A stretch of 64,000 nucleotides of DNA from Pseudomonadota bacterium. GTDB taxonomy: Bacteria > Pseudomonadota > Alphaproteobacteria > Rhodobacterales > Rhodobacteraceae. The translations under genes and the position numbers were made by a program. Shown here in pieces: positions 8,612 through 17,295 of this stretch. The notes beneath the pieces are model-generated. The model saw nothing but the letters and a program-made list of their open reading frames with translations, searched no databases and was not told the origin of the DNA. Positions within the stretch are counted from its first letter, which is position 1. Each line of letters opens with the position of its first letter. The stretch is from NCBI GenBank assembly GCA_020161615.1, contig JAIUPD010000001.1:620584-684583 (forward strand). Reading direction: 5' to 3'.

Positions 8612-9555
8612 TAGAAGAGGCTCCCGACCCAGTTGGTGGCCGCGCGCCAGGCGTATTGCAGGCGGTTCGGCGCGTTGTCGAGCGGCTGCGAGCCGTCGGC
8701 GGCGTATTCGGCCATGCTCTCGGCATAGAGGCGCACGTCGTCATAGCCCGCGACCTCGCTCAGCGCGAACCAGTTGATCGCCGCCCAATGGCCGGTGTTG
8801 CAGAAGCTCACCGCCGTGGTGCCGCCGGTATAGCCCGCCTCGGCGGCAGCGGCGCGGATCGCCTCGGCGCCGACCAGGCGGGTGCCGTCGAAGAACGCGG
8901 AATATTCCAGGTTGTCGGCGCCCTGGATCGTCCCGGGCGAGGCCACGGACCAGGTGAGGCCGTCGAAGAAATCGGCCGGGCGGGCGTCAATCAGCTCCGC
9001 GCTGCCATCGGCGACCATGGCGGTGACCTCGGCGGTGGTAGCGCGCCATTGGTCGGTCCATTCGCCCTGATAGTCGGACGGGAAGAACGAGGCATCGGCG
9101 GTCTCGACCGGCAGGCCGGCTTCGGTCCAGGCGGCGAGGCCGCCGTTCAGCAGGGCCAGATCCTCGATCCCCATCGAGCGCAGGGTCCAGTAGACGCGGG
9201 CGGCCGCGCCCATGTCGGTGGCGTCGCGGCCCGCATGGACCACGACGACCGGCGTGTCGGTGTCGATGCCGAGTTCCTGCACCACGGTGGTCAGATGCGG
9301 CAGGTCGCGCAGCGCGCCGGGATTCGGCATGTCCGAGCGCCAGGACGCATAGGGCGACCAGCCCGAGCCGGGGATATGGCCCTGGGAATATTCGCCGGTG
9401 ATCTGCACGACGCGGATATCCTCGCCGTATTGGTCAAGGAGGGCGCTGAGTTCGGCGGGTTCCAGCAGCGGCGACCAGCCTTCGGGCGTGGCGGCGGCGG
9501 CGAGGGGCGACAGGCTGACCGCGAGGGCGGTCGCGATGGCAAGGGAACGGGTCAT
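8611..9555 (-). CDS. Exported two-domain rhodanese / thiosulfate or mercaptopyruvate sulfurtransferase
   Basis: This 314-residue protein starts MTRSLAIATALAVSLSPLAAA, a clear Sec signal peptide, so it should be periplasmic. Two rhodanese domains follow. The first has VVVVHAGRDAT at the place of the active-site loop and lacks Cys; the second carries SFCNTGHWAA with the presumed catalytic Cys252. That is the standard division into an inactive and an active domain. A start at 9555 is preferred over longer upstream frames because it gives the signal peptide at the N-terminus and has GGAGA upstream. It leads a tight cluster with a YeeE transporter, suggesting periplasmic sulfur transfer to or from that transporter. 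Confidence 0.87.
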   Translation of the reverse strand: MTRSLAIATALAVSLSPLAAAATPEGWSPLLEPAELSALLDQYGEDIRVVQITGEYSQGHIPGSGWSPYASWRSDMPNPGALRDLPHLTTVVQELGIDTDTPVVVVHAGRDATDMGAAARVYWTLRSMGIEDLALLNGGLAAWTEAGLPVETADASFFPSDYQGEWTDQWRATTAEVTAMVADGSAELIDARPADFFDGLTWSVASPGTIQGADNLEYSAFFDGTRLVGAEAIRAAAAEAGYTGGTTAVSFCNTGHWAAINWFALSEVAGYDDVRLYAESMAEYAADGSQPLDNAPNRLQYAWRAATNWVGSLF

Positions 9556-9779
9556 GGCGGGGTCTCCGGCACTGAGGGCGGGGGTCATGACCGGCGATCT
9601 GGCGGCTTTGGGCCGGGCTGACAAGGCTCGCGCGCCCGGGCGGGTCCGCGCGCGCGAGGCGGGTATTCCGAATGGGGCGGAAGGGGCGGAACGCATGTTC
9701 GCGAAAAGCGCGTCCAGGGGGAAATCTGTCGCGCTTCGGCCGCATCGGGCGCGGTGTCGGGTCTTATTTCATCCGCGAA

Positions 9780-9816
9780 GCGCCCCGGGGCGGGAAATAT
9801 TTCCCGGTCGGGGCGC
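9780..9816. repeat. Nested inverted repeat
   Basis: Outer arms GCGCCCCG (9780-9787) and CGGGGCGC (9809-9816) enclose a perfect 16-bp palindrome, CGGGAAATATTTCCCG (9791-9806). The AT core inside GC arms could be an operator or a cruciform. It lies upstream of the rhodanese gene and downstream of the capsule genes. Confidence 0.6.
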
Positions 9817-9818
9817 GG

Positions 9819-9864
9819 AGGGTGGGCGGTTCCGAGGCCCGGGGGCTTCGGAACTGCCCACCCT
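9819..9864 (-). terminator. Long hairpin behind the kpsE-like gene
   Basis: Arms of about 21 bases (AGGGTGGGC... and ...GCCCACCCT) pair with only two G-T type mismatches and begin 2 bp after the stop of the kpsE-like gene. There is no obvious U-tract, so it may end transcription inefficiently or protect the 3' end of the mRNA. Confidence 0.5.
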
Positions 9865-9866
9865 GG

Positions 9867-11669
9867 TCAGCCGGTGACCTGCTCGCGCAGGATCGCCGCG
9901 GTCATCGAGATCATCAGATAGAGCCCCGCGAAGATCAGGAAGGCCAGCGCCGTATTCTCGAAGGCGCGAGGATAGGTCGGCTCGTCCGGCGCGACCGGGC
10001 TCACGCCGAGGGACAGATAGCGCACCTGGCGATTGGCCTCGATCCTCGCGGCCTCGAGCTGTTGCATCGCCTGGGTCAGCAGCATCTGCCTTGTGGCCAC
10101 ATCGGCCTCGGCCATGACCTGCTCGCGCTGAAGCCGGGCGATCGAGGTGCCGTCCTCGCCCCCCGCGGTCAGCGAATTGCGCAATTCGGCGATCCGCTCC
10201 TCCAGCGAGGCCACCCGCCGCTCGGCCTGTTCCAGCCGCGCGGTGTTCGGTCGCGGATTGGCGCGCAGGTCCGACAACTGCAGGCGTTCGGTGTTGAGCT
10301 GCGCGTCCAGCGTGCTGATCTGCTGGGTCAACAGCGAGACCTCGACCTCGGAGGACAGCATCTGGAAGCGCTCCTGCAGGTCGAGGTAGCGCGATTGCGC
10401 CTCGCTCATCCGGGCCTCGGCGGTCGCGACGGCTTCTTGCGCGTCGCTCATCTGGTTGTCGCGCACCCGTTGGGTCAACTGGTCGACCTGCGCCTCGGCA
10501 AAGCCGATCAGCGCCCGGGCGAAGCGTTCGCTGGTCTCGGGATCGGCCGCAATCACCTCCATCTTGATGATGCCTTCGGTCGGGTCGAAGGCGACCTGCA
10601 CCATGTCCTGATAGAGGCGATAGGCCGCCTCGTCGGTCGCATCGGGCGGCAGGCGGCGCAGCGGGTCGATGGATTCCTGCTGGAAATAGGTCTTGAAGCC
10701 CTCCTGCTCGTTCAGCTGCCGCATGGCATCGCGCGATTGCAGGTAGCTCTGCACGGTGATGGAATCGTTGGTCGTGCCCAGGCCCGCGCCGCCGAACATG
10801 CCCGCCAGCGCCCCGGCGCCGCCAAAACCCGCACCGCCGCCGCCGTCCGCCTGCTGGATGACGAATTCGGAATTGGTGGCGTAAAGGGGCGTCGCGACGA
10901 AATAGAAGTACCAGGCCGCCAGCAGCGTCGGCAGGGTCACGAAGACCCCCAGCCGCGCGCCCAGCAGTGCCATGCGCCGCCGCCGCCGCTTGGCGATGTC
11001 CCGCTGGATCTTCGAGATTTCGGCGCGGCGCTGTTTCTCGGTCGTCTGGGGCGCGGGGTCGATCTTGGCGGGCATGCCGGGCTGGCGATAGGCCTTGGGC
11101 AATTGGGGCCGGGCTTCCTCGGTCGTCGTCAGCTCGCGCGATTTCGAGCCTTCCTCCTTGACGATATCGAGCAGCGTCGAGCGTTCGAACGGGTCGATGC
11201 CCTGCTTGCGCAGAAGCCGGACGGCCTCGATCCCCGAACTGGCCTTGATGCCGTTGCGCTGCGCCACCCGCATCGCCATGCGCAGCTGCCGGCCCGAGAG
11301 TTCCTCGCCGCTTTCCGCCTCGCCCTGGACGGCGGGCTGCGCGGCAGGCTGGACGGTGTAAGGGGGCGCCGGGGCGTCGGCCCGGGAGGGGGACGCGGGC
11401 CGGGACGGCGGGGCATCCTCGTCAAAGAGCGCGTCATGGGGCGGCATGGCGGCGGCCGCCGCCGCGGCGGGGCTGCCGGGGCGCGGCGGGGCCGCCGGGC
11501 TTGCGCTGGCCTGCCGGGCCTGGGCCGGGGCAGCCGAGCGGGCCGCGGGCTGCGGCGCAGGGGGCGGCGTGCCGTCGGCCCGTTGGGGCGCGACGCTGGT
11601 GCGCAGCGTTTCCGACGCCTCGTCCCCCAGCCTGAGCCGGAACCGCCTAGCTTTGGGTTTCGTAGTCAT
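9867..11669 (-). CDS. kpsE: Capsule polysaccharide export inner-membrane protein, KpsE/Wzz-like
   Basis: This 600-residue protein has the KpsE/BexC/CtrB plan: a membrane segment near residues 235-260 (FVTLPTLLAAWYFYFV), a large periplasmic part with a Wzz-like beginning (ATPLYATNSEFVIQQ) and long coiled coils (about 400-540), and a second membrane segment at the C-terminus (FLIFAGLYLMISMTAAI). It should span inner membrane and periplasm and link the ABC exporter to the outer-membrane channel. It is clearly longer than typical KpsE because of a Pro/Ala-rich cytoplasmic N-terminal region of about 230 residues. The start overlaps the end of kpsT by 23 bp. KpsM and the outer-membrane component are not in the window. 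Confidence 0.85.
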   Translation of the reverse strand: MTTKPKARRFRLRLGDEASETLRTSVAPQRADGTPPPAPQPAARSAAPAQARQASASPAAPPRPGSPAAAAAAAMPPHDALFDEDAPPSRPASPSRADAPAPPYTVQPAAQPAVQGEAESGEELSGRQLRMAMRVAQRNGIKASSGIEAVRLLRKQGIDPFERSTLLDIVKEEGSKSRELTTTEEARPQLPKAYRQPGMPAKIDPAPQTTEKQRRAEISKIQRDIAKRRRRRMALLGARLGVFVTLPTLLAAWYFYFVATPLYATNSEFVIQQADGGGGAGFGGAGALAGMFGGAGLGTTNDSITVQSYLQSRDAMRQLNEQEGFKTYFQQESIDPLRRLPPDATDEAAYRLYQDMVQVAFDPTEGIIKMEVIAADPETSERFARALIGFAEAQVDQLTQRVRDNQMSDAQEAVATAEARMSEAQSRYLDLQERFQMLSSEVEVSLLTQQISTLDAQLNTERLQLSDLRANPRPNTARLEQAERRVASLEERIAELRNSLTAGGEDGTSIARLQREQVMAEADVATRQMLLTQAMQQLEAARIEANRQVRYLSLGVSPVAPDEPTYPRAFENTALAFLIFAGLYLMISMTAAILREQVTG

Positions 11670-12306
11670 AAAGTGCCTTCGCCTCTTCCAGAGACTCGTA
11701 GAACGTGAGTCTGCCGTCCCTGAGGACCGCTGCGGATTTGCAGTATTTTTCCAAGGTCTCGGCCTGGTGCGAGACGATGAGCACGGTCGCCTTTTCCAGC
11801 CGTTCCTTCAGCATCGCGCCCGCGCGCTTGTTGAATTTCACATCGGTCGTTGCGGGCATGCCTTCGTCCACCAGATAGAGGTCGAACTCGATCGCCAGCA
11901 TCAGCGAAAAGGCGAAACGCGCGCGCATTCCCTGGCTGTAGGTGCCGACCGCCATGTCGAAATAATCGCCGATGTCGCACATCCAGCGGCAGAAGGCCTC
12001 CACCTCGTCGGGGTCGAGCTGATAGAGCCGGGCGATGTAGCGCGCATTCTCGGTCGCGGTATGGCGGTGGTTCAGCCCGCCCATGAAGCCCAGCGGGAAC
12101 GAGACGCGGCAGGTGCGGGTGATCGTGCCCTCGTCGGGTTTCTCCAGCCCGGCCATCATGTTGATGATCGTGGTCTTGCCGGTGCCATTGGCGGCGAGGA
12201 TGCCGACGGACTGCCCCAGTTCGATGCGGAACGAGGCCTTGTGCAGGATGACCTTGCGGGTCTTCCCGGTCCAGAAGGACTTGCTGACGTTGTAGAACTC
12301 CAGCAT
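11647..12306 (-). CDS. kpsT: Capsule polysaccharide ABC transporter ATP-binding protein KpsT
   Basis: This 219-residue ATPase has a Walker A AANGTGKTT, a Q-loop region, a signature YSQGMRARFAF, a Walker B LYLVDEGM with the catalytic Glu, and an H-loop IVSHQAET. The length and the C-terminal region match KpsT/CtrD exporters of group 2 capsules. It energises export of capsular polysaccharide with a KpsM permease, which is not encoded next to it here. The gene is first in a two-gene minus-strand unit with the kpsE-like gene and overlaps it by 23 bp. No strong ribosome-binding site is visible before the ATG. Confidence 0.9.
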   Translation of the reverse strand: MLEFYNVSKSFWTGKTRKVILHKASFRIELGQSVGILAANGTGKTTIINMMAGLEKPDEGTITRTCRVSFPLGFMGGLNHRHTATENARYIARLYQLDPDEVEAFCRWMCDIGDYFDMAVGTYSQGMRARFAFSLMLAIEFDLYLVDEGMPATTDVKFNKRAGAMLKERLEKATVLIVSHQAETLEKYCKSAAVLRDGRLTFYESLEEAKALYDYETQS

Positions 12307-12552
12307 CTGCTACATTGCGCCCCAGGTCGCCCATCCGTCAGCGAAGTGTCGCATGCGGGTGTTTACAGGCTGTTTCTTGCGGCTGTCCACGGATCGGGCA
12401 GGCCGGGATGGGCGGATTATGCCGCAGAAGCCCCGGCGGGGGTAGTGAAAACTGCGTGTTAAGACTGTTGCGCAATCGTGTCCGCCTTTACTTTGTGCGG
12501 CAAACCGCCGACATCCGCGCCCATGCGACCGACCAGGATTCAGACCAGCCCC

Positions 12553-13377
12553 ATGGACGATACCCCCGAGACCGAGCTCAACGCCGCCATGCGCCGCCTG
12601 GCCCAGGCGCCCGAGGACAGCGCCGATGAGATCGCCGCCCGCCTGGCCTTTCACGCCGAACTGAGCCGGGCCGAGCTGTTCGTGTTGCTCACGGCCGAGG
12701 TGACGGGCGGCACGATGGCGCCCAAGGTCTTCGACCTGTCGGATGTGCGCGCCGTGCTGGCCTTCGACAGCGAGTTGCGGCTGGCCGGTTTCGCCGGCGA
12801 GGCCGCGGCCTATGCGGCGCTGCCCGGCCGCGTGCTGGTGGCGATGCTGGCCGAGGCGGCCGAGGGGCTCTCGCTGCTGGTCAATCCCGACACCGAACAC
12901 GCCGCGCTTCTGCCGCCCGAGGCGCTGGGCTGGCTGGCCGACACGCTGGCTGCGCCGGCCCCCGCCGAAGGGCAGGGCGTGCCGCTGGCCTTCGGCGCGC
13001 CGGATCTGCCCGAGGCGGTGCGCGCGCCGCTTGTCGCGGCGCTGGAGCGGCGGCTTTCGGGCACGCCGGGGCTGAGCGGGGCCGTGCTGGCCGCGGTCCA
13101 GTGGCAGGGCGGCGGGCGCGGTCATGTGCTGGCGCTGGCCGGTCTGCCCGAGGCCGCGCAGGCCCCGATCGCCCGGGCAGTGTCCGAGGCGCTGGCGCTC
13201 TCGGGACTGGAGGGCGGCGCGCTCGACGTGATCTTCCCCGAGGGGCGGGCCATGGCGGCCATCGCCGGGGTGGGGCTGGCGCTCTCGCCTGCGCCCTTTG
13301 CGCCCCCCGAAGAACAACGCCTGACACCGGGTGCCAATCCAGGGCTCGACCCCGCGCGCCCGCCGCGCCTCCGGTAG
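12553..13377 (+). CDS. SseB-family protein
   Basis: A 274-residue soluble protein. The N-terminal half (AHAxLSRAELFVLLT-type pattern, VFDLSDVRAVLAFDSELRLAGFAG, and YAALPGRVLVAML) matches the SseB N-terminal domain found in bacterial housekeeping proteins. The C-terminal part is Ala/Leu/Gly-rich and resembles the second SseB domain. The cellular role of these stand-alone proteins is not known. The start at 12553 is preferred; ATGs further upstream lack the family pattern. The next gene starts 4 bp after its stop, implying cotranscription. Confidence 0.65.
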   Translation: MDDTPETELNAAMRRLAQAPEDSADEIAARLAFHAELSRAELFVLLTAEVTGGTMAPKVFDLSDVRAVLAFDSELRLAGFAGEAAAYAALPGRVLVAMLAEAAEGLSLLVNPDTEHAALLPPEALGWLADTLAAPAPAEGQGVPLAFGAPDLPEAVRAPLVAALERRLSGTPGLSGAVLAAVQWQGGGRGHVLALAGLPEAAQAPIARAVSEALALSGLEGGALDVIFPEGRAMAAIAGVGLALSPAPFAPPEEQRLTPGANPGLDPARPPRLR

Positions 13378-13381
13378 CGCC

Positions 13382-14149
13382 ATGTTCGCGGAACTCGGCC
13401 GCTTTCTCGGACGCATCCTCGAGCGGGACAAACCCGAGAACCAGCCCGTCGTGGCCCAGGACCACGCGGCGCTGACTGCCGCGATCCGGGTGGGCGATGT
13501 GCTGCTGGTCGAGGGGCGGGCCAAGGTCTCGACCGCGATCAAGTACCTGACGCAGAGCACCTGGTCCCATGCCGCGCTCTGCGTGCAGGACCTGAGCGCG
13601 GGCACCGGCGAGGTGTTGCTGGTCGAGGTGACGATCCAGGAGGGGGCGCATCAGGTGCCCCTGGCGAAATACGCGAATTTCAACACCCGATTGTGCCGCG
13701 CCGCGGGCCTGTCGGTTGACGAACGCGCCGCCGTCGCCCGCTTCATGGTCGAGCGGATCGGCATGACCTACGACCTGCGCAACATCGTCGATCTGGCGCG
13801 CTATCTGTTCCCGACGCCGCCGATCCCGGTGCGGTGGCGGCGTCGGCTGCTGACGCTGGGGTCGGGCGATCCGACGCGGGCCATCTGCTCCTCGCTGGTG
13901 GCACAGGCCTTTCAGTCGGTCGGCTATCCGATCCTGCCGCAGATCGAGATGCTGCGCGAAAGTTCGGGCCGGCCGCTGGGCACCATCTGGCGCCAGCGAC
14001 ACGCCACGCTGATCGTGCCGCGCGACTTCGACCTTTCGCCCTATTTCGCCGTGGTCAAGCCGACCATCCAGCGCGGTTTCGATCACCGGCGGATTCCCTG
14101 GGCCTTGGGCGAGGAAGAGGGGCCGACGGGCAAGCGCTTGTTGGGGTAA
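13382..14149 (+). CDS. YiiX/YebB-like NlpC/P60-superfamily cysteine hydrolase
   Basis: This 255-residue protein looks like a circularly permuted NlpC/P60 papain-like enzyme. The conserved His is in TQSTWSHAALCV near residue 60 and the Cys in AICSSLVAQAF near residue 160, in the permuted His-first order of YiiX/YebB/LRAT-like proteins. Such enzymes act on amide or thioester bonds of lipids or peptides; the substrate here is unknown. No signal peptide is apparent. It follows the SseB-like gene by 4 bp. Confidence 0.72.
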   Translation: MFAELGRFLGRILERDKPENQPVVAQDHAALTAAIRVGDVLLVEGRAKVSTAIKYLTQSTWSHAALCVQDLSAGTGEVLLVEVTIQEGAHQVPLAKYANFNTRLCRAAGLSVDERAAVARFMVERIGMTYDLRNIVDLARYLFPTPPIPVRWRRRLLTLGSGDPTRAICSSLVAQAFQSVGYPILPQIEMLRESSGRPLGTIWRQRHATLIVPRDFDLSPYFAVVKPTIQRGFDHRRIPWALGEEEGPTGKRLLG

Positions 14150-14206
14150 TATGATACCTATTTTTCAAGCTATTGAAAACATACCAATATTTCGCGCGCA
14201 CCCCGC

Positions 14207-14234
14207 TTGACCCATCCGCGCATTCCGTTAGAAC
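14207..14234 (+). promoter_or_regulatory. Probable sigma-70 promoter of rplM-rpsI
   Basis: TTGACC (14207-14212) and TAGAAC (14229-14234) are separated by 16 bp and lie about 60 bp before the rplM start. The region just upstream is A/T-rich, unusual for this genome, and could act as an UP element. Confidence 0.55.
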
Positions 14235-14297
14235 AGCGCCATTCCGTGCCCGGGTTCTGCCCGGCTGCGACTCGCTTCTCACTTTCAGGGCTGGACC

Positions 14298-14762
14298 ATG
14301 AAAACCTACACCGCAAAACCGGCGGAGATCGAGAAGAAGTGGATCCTGATCGACGCCGAGGGCGTTGTTCTGGGCCGCCTCGCCACGATCGTCGCCAACA
14401 TCCTGCGTGGCAAGAACAAGCCGACGTTCACGCCGCACATGGACATGGGCGACAATGTCATCATCATCAACGCCGACAAGGTGCAGATGACCGGCAACAA
14501 GCGCGCCGACAAGCGTTACTACTGGCACACCGGCCACCCGGGCGGGATCAAGTTCCGCACCGCCGGTCAGGTGCTTGACGGCGCCCACCCCGAGCGCGTC
14601 GTGATCAAGGCCGTCGAGCGCATGATCACCCGCAACCGCCTGGGCCGTCAGCAGATGACCAACCTGCGCGTCTATGCCGGTGCCGAGCATCCGCACGAGG
14701 CCCAGCAGCCGACCGTCCTCGACGTCAAGTCGCTGAATCCCAAGAACACCCGGAGCGCCTGA
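14298..14762 (+). CDS. rplM: 50S ribosomal protein L13
   Basis: This 154-residue protein matches bacterial L13 along its full length: [21 protein letters not shown] at the start, [23 protein letters not shown], and [22 protein letters not shown] at the end. L13 is an early assembly protein of the large subunit. It is followed after 2 bp by rpsI, the universal pairing of these genes, and preceded by a probable strong promoter. Confidence 0.97.
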   Translation: MKTYTAKPAEIEKKWILIDAEGVVLGRLATIVANILRGKNKPTFTPHMDMGDNVIIINADKVQMTGNKRADKRYYWHTGHPGGIKFRTAGQVLDGAHPERVVIKAVERMITRNRLGRQQMTNLRVYAGAEHPHEAQQPTVLDVKSLNPKNTRSA

Positions 14763-14764
14763 TC

Positions 14765-15274
14765 ATGGCCGATGAGATCAAGTCCCTCGACGCGCTGAAA
14801 GATGCCGTCGCCGGCGCCGCGGCTGCCCGTCCCGCCGCCGAGACCGAGACCGAGGCCGCTGCGCCCCGGACCCCCCAGCGCGACGCCCAGGGCCGCGCCT
14901 ATGCCACCGGCAAGCGGAAAGACGCGGTTGCCCGCGTCTGGATCAAGCCGGGTTCGGGCAAGGTCACCGTCAACGGCAAGCCGATGGCCGAGTATTTCGC
15001 CCGTCCCGTGCTGCAGATGATCCTCAAGCAGCCCTTTGAGATCACCAACACCGTCGGCCAGTTCGACGTGGTGGCGACCGTGGTCGGCGGCGGCCTCTCG
15101 GGCCAGTCGGGCGCGGTGAAGCACGGCGTGTCGAAAGCGCTGCAGCTCTACGATCCGACGCTGCGCGGCGTCCTCAAGGCTGCGGGCTTCCTGACCCGCG
15201 ACGCGCGGACCGTGGAACGGAAGAAATACGGCAAGCGCAAGGCGCGCCGGAGCTTCCAGTTCTCGAAGCGCTGA
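14765..15274 (+). CDS. rpsI: 30S ribosomal protein S9
   Basis: A 169-residue S9 with the alphaproteobacterial Ala/Glu-rich N-terminal extension (about 40 residues) before the conserved [20 protein letters not shown]. The C-terminus, ending [15 protein letters not shown], reaches the ribosomal P-site tRNA in known structures. It is cotranscribed with rplM and ends at a strong intrinsic terminator. Confidence 0.97.
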   Translation: MADEIKSLDALKDAVAGAAAARPAAETETEAAAPRTPQRDAQGRAYATGKRKDAVARVWIKPGSGKVTVNGKPMAEYFARPVLQMILKQPFEITNTVGQFDVVATVVGGGLSGQSGAVKHGVSKALQLYDPTLRGVLKAAGFLTRDARTVERKKYGKRKARRSFQFSKR

Positions 15275-15294
15275 TCGCTTTCGCGATTTTTTCG

Positions 15295-15324
15295 AAAGGC
15301 GCGGCTTCGGCCGCGCCTTTTTCT
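15295..15324 (+). terminator. Intrinsic terminator after rpsI
   Basis: An 11-bp stem (AAAGGCGCGGC / GCCGCGCCTTT) with a TTCG tetraloop is followed by a T-rich tract (TTTTTCTTT). It lies 20 bp after the rpsI stop. Confidence 0.9.
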
Positions 15325-15362
15325 TTACTCCTGCCGCGTAGCCTGCCCGCGCAGGAGAAACG

Positions 15363-16475
15363 ATGCCGGCACGGATATTCCAGATCTATGCGCTGATGGT
15401 GATGCTGGCGGGCGTCGGCGTGCTGATGGCGCTGCATGGGGCGCCGGGCGGTTTGAGCCTCGGCGGCGAGGCGTCGCTGCTGCGCCGCGCCTGGGTCGCG
15501 GAGATTGCGCGCGGCGGGGCCGGCCATGCCTCGCCCTCGGCCCTGTCCGCGCTGCGGCTGGCGCTGGGCCTCGGCGATGGGCAGGCGCTGCTGCTGGCCG
15601 TTGCAGGGCAGGGGGTGGCGGTCTGGCTGCTGGCCGGGGCGCTTGGCCCGGCGGTGGCGGGGCGTCCGGCCTCGGCCGTGGTGGGGGCACCGCTGCTGGT
15701 GCAGGCCGTCAACGGCTTCGCCCTGCCGCTGGCGGGCATGGAAGGGGCTTGGCTGGTCGCCGCTTCGGTCGCGGTGCTGGTGGGGCTGTCGCGCGCGGCC
15801 AAGGGACCGGTGCCGGGGTTTCTGCTGCCGGCGATCCTCCTGGTCCTGGCCCTGAGGGTCGAGGGCGCGGCCTTGGCCCTCGCCGCGGTCATCGCCTTGT
15901 TATCCTTGGGCCATCGCCTGCCCGCGCTCCTGGCGTTGACGGGGCTGGGTCTGCTGACCGCGGCCCTTGCCGTCCTCCCCCCGGCGGTGGGCTTGCCGCC
16001 ATGGCCCCCGGTCCCGTCCCAGACCTTGGCTGGGGCGCTGGCGGGGGATGTCGAGGGGGTGCTGGTGGGCGTTGCCGTCAGTGTCATCCTCGCGCTGCGG
16101 GATTTGCCGGGTGTGCTGCTGGCGGTGCTGACGGGTTTGCTGGCGCTTCTGGCCCTCGTCCGGCCGAACCCGCCGCGCAACGCCGTCGTGTGGACGGCGC
16201 TGGCGGGGATCCTTCTGCCGCTGCTGTGCGGCAGCACCGGCTGGTTTCAGGAAACCGCCCCCTTGGCCCTGGCGGTCGCCGCCTATCTGCTGCAGCTGCG
16301 CCGTCCGGCTGTGGCGCCGCTGGCCCTGCTGGCCCTCTTCGGCTGTAGCCATGGGGCAAGTTCCCTCTGGCCTCCGATGCCAGCCCCGCCGCCGCAGTCC
16401 CTCGCACCCGGCTCCGACCCGGGGGGGACCGGCCCCGACCCGCCACGCGCCCCCTCCTCGGACGGCACGCCCTGA
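15363..16475 (+). CDS. Polytopic membrane protein of unknown function
   Basis: A 370-residue protein dominated by Ala/Leu/Val-rich hydrophobic segments, about nine or ten in all, from residue 8 to about 335. A short Pro/Gly/Ser-rich tail of about 35 residues follows. An AGGAGA ribosome-binding site precedes the ATG. No conserved motif is recognised. The presence of GC-rich coding codon use without stops, and a start just after the rpsI terminator, support a real gene. I would not assign a function. Confidence 0.6.
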   Translation: MPARIFQIYALMVMLAGVGVLMALHGAPGGLSLGGEASLLRRAWVAEIARGGAGHASPSALSALRLALGLGDGQALLLAVAGQGVAVWLLAGALGPAVAGRPASAVVGAPLLVQAVNGFALPLAGMEGAWLVAASVAVLVGLSRAAKGPVPGFLLPAILLVLALRVEGAALALAAVIALLSLGHRLPALLALTGLGLLTAALAVLPPAVGLPPWPPVPSQTLAGALAGDVEGVLVGVAVSVILALRDLPGVLLAVLTGLLALLALVRPNPPRNAVVWTALAGILLPLLCGSTGWFQETAPLALAVAAYLLQLRRPAVAPLALLALFGCSHGASSLWPPMPAPPPQSLAPGSDPGGTGPDPPRAPSSDGTP

Positions 16476-16552
16476 CGAGACGGGATGCCTCCGCGCTTGT
16501 CGTCGCCGGGCCGGGGGGCTACCTTCCCGCCGCCCCCAAGACCGGAGCCACC

Positions 16553-17173
16553 ATGTATTCCCCGGCCCATTTCACCGAAACCGACCAGGCCGAGATCGAG
16601 CGCCTGATCGACACGCATCCGCTGGCCGCGCTGGTGGCCATGACCGGGGCCGGGCTCGACGCCAATCACCTGCCGCTCTTGCGCGACGGCGAGGGCTTCG
16701 TCGGTCACGTCGCGCTGGCCAATGCCCTGCACCGCGAGGTGCCGGACGGCGCCCCCGTGCTGGCGATCTTCCACGCGGGCGAGGGCTATGTCAGCCCGAA
16801 CTGGTATCCATCCAAGGCCGAAACGCACAAGGCGGTGCCGACCTGGAATTACCAGGTGGTTCATGTCCATGCCCGCATCACCTGGTCCCACGCCGACAAG
16901 GACAAGCGGCGTGCGGTGGCGCTGCTGACGGCGCGGCACGAAAAGGCGGTGAATGGCGCCTCCGCCTGGAAGATGGGCGATGCGCCCACCGATTTCCTGG
17001 AGGAGCTGCTGGGCAAGTTCGTCGCCTTCCGCCTGAGCGTCGAACGGATCGAGGCGAAATCGAAGCTCAACCAGAACCGCAGCCCCGCCGACATCGCCGG
17101 GGTGGCTGACGCGCTTTCGGGGCAGGGCCGCACCGGGATTGCCGCCGCGATGCGCCGCCCGCCCAAGGCGTGA
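16553..17173 (+). CDS. PaiB-family FMN-binding negative transcriptional regulator
   Basis: This 206-residue protein fits the PaiB family: MYSPAHFTETD at the N-terminus, VAMTGAGLDANHLPLL, AIFHAGEGYVSPNWYPSKAETHKAVPTWNY and the C-terminal KLNQNRS. Members adopt an FMN-binding split-barrel fold. In Bacillus, PaiB represses sporulation and protease genes; in proteobacteria the role is unclear, and some are likely enzymes. The gene has a GGAG site before the ATG and ends 122 bp before purF. Confidence 0.85.
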   Translation: MYSPAHFTETDQAEIERLIDTHPLAALVAMTGAGLDANHLPLLRDGEGFVGHVALANALHREVPDGAPVLAIFHAGEGYVSPNWYPSKAETHKAVPTWNYQVVHVHARITWSHADKDKRRAVALLTARHEKAVNGASAWKMGDAPTDFLEELLGKFVAFRLSVERIEAKSKLNQNRSPADIAGVADALSGQGRTGIAAAMRRPPKA

Positions 17174-17295
17174 GCCCTCCGGCCCGCCGCCGTCACCGCG
17201 TCGTCGCAATTCCCGTGCCGCCCGTGCCATGGCCCTTGCCCCGGCGCGGCCAAGCGCCTAAAGGGGGCGCATCGCAGCTATCGGGGGCCCGAACC

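Larger units (their letters stand above)
9556..9866. other. Intergenic region between sulfur and capsule operons
   Basis: No convincing gene is seen in these 311 bases. The left part should hold the promoter of the rhodanese-YeeE cluster. The right part holds two large inverted repeats, listed separately, that sit just behind the kpsE-like gene. Confidence 0.6.
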
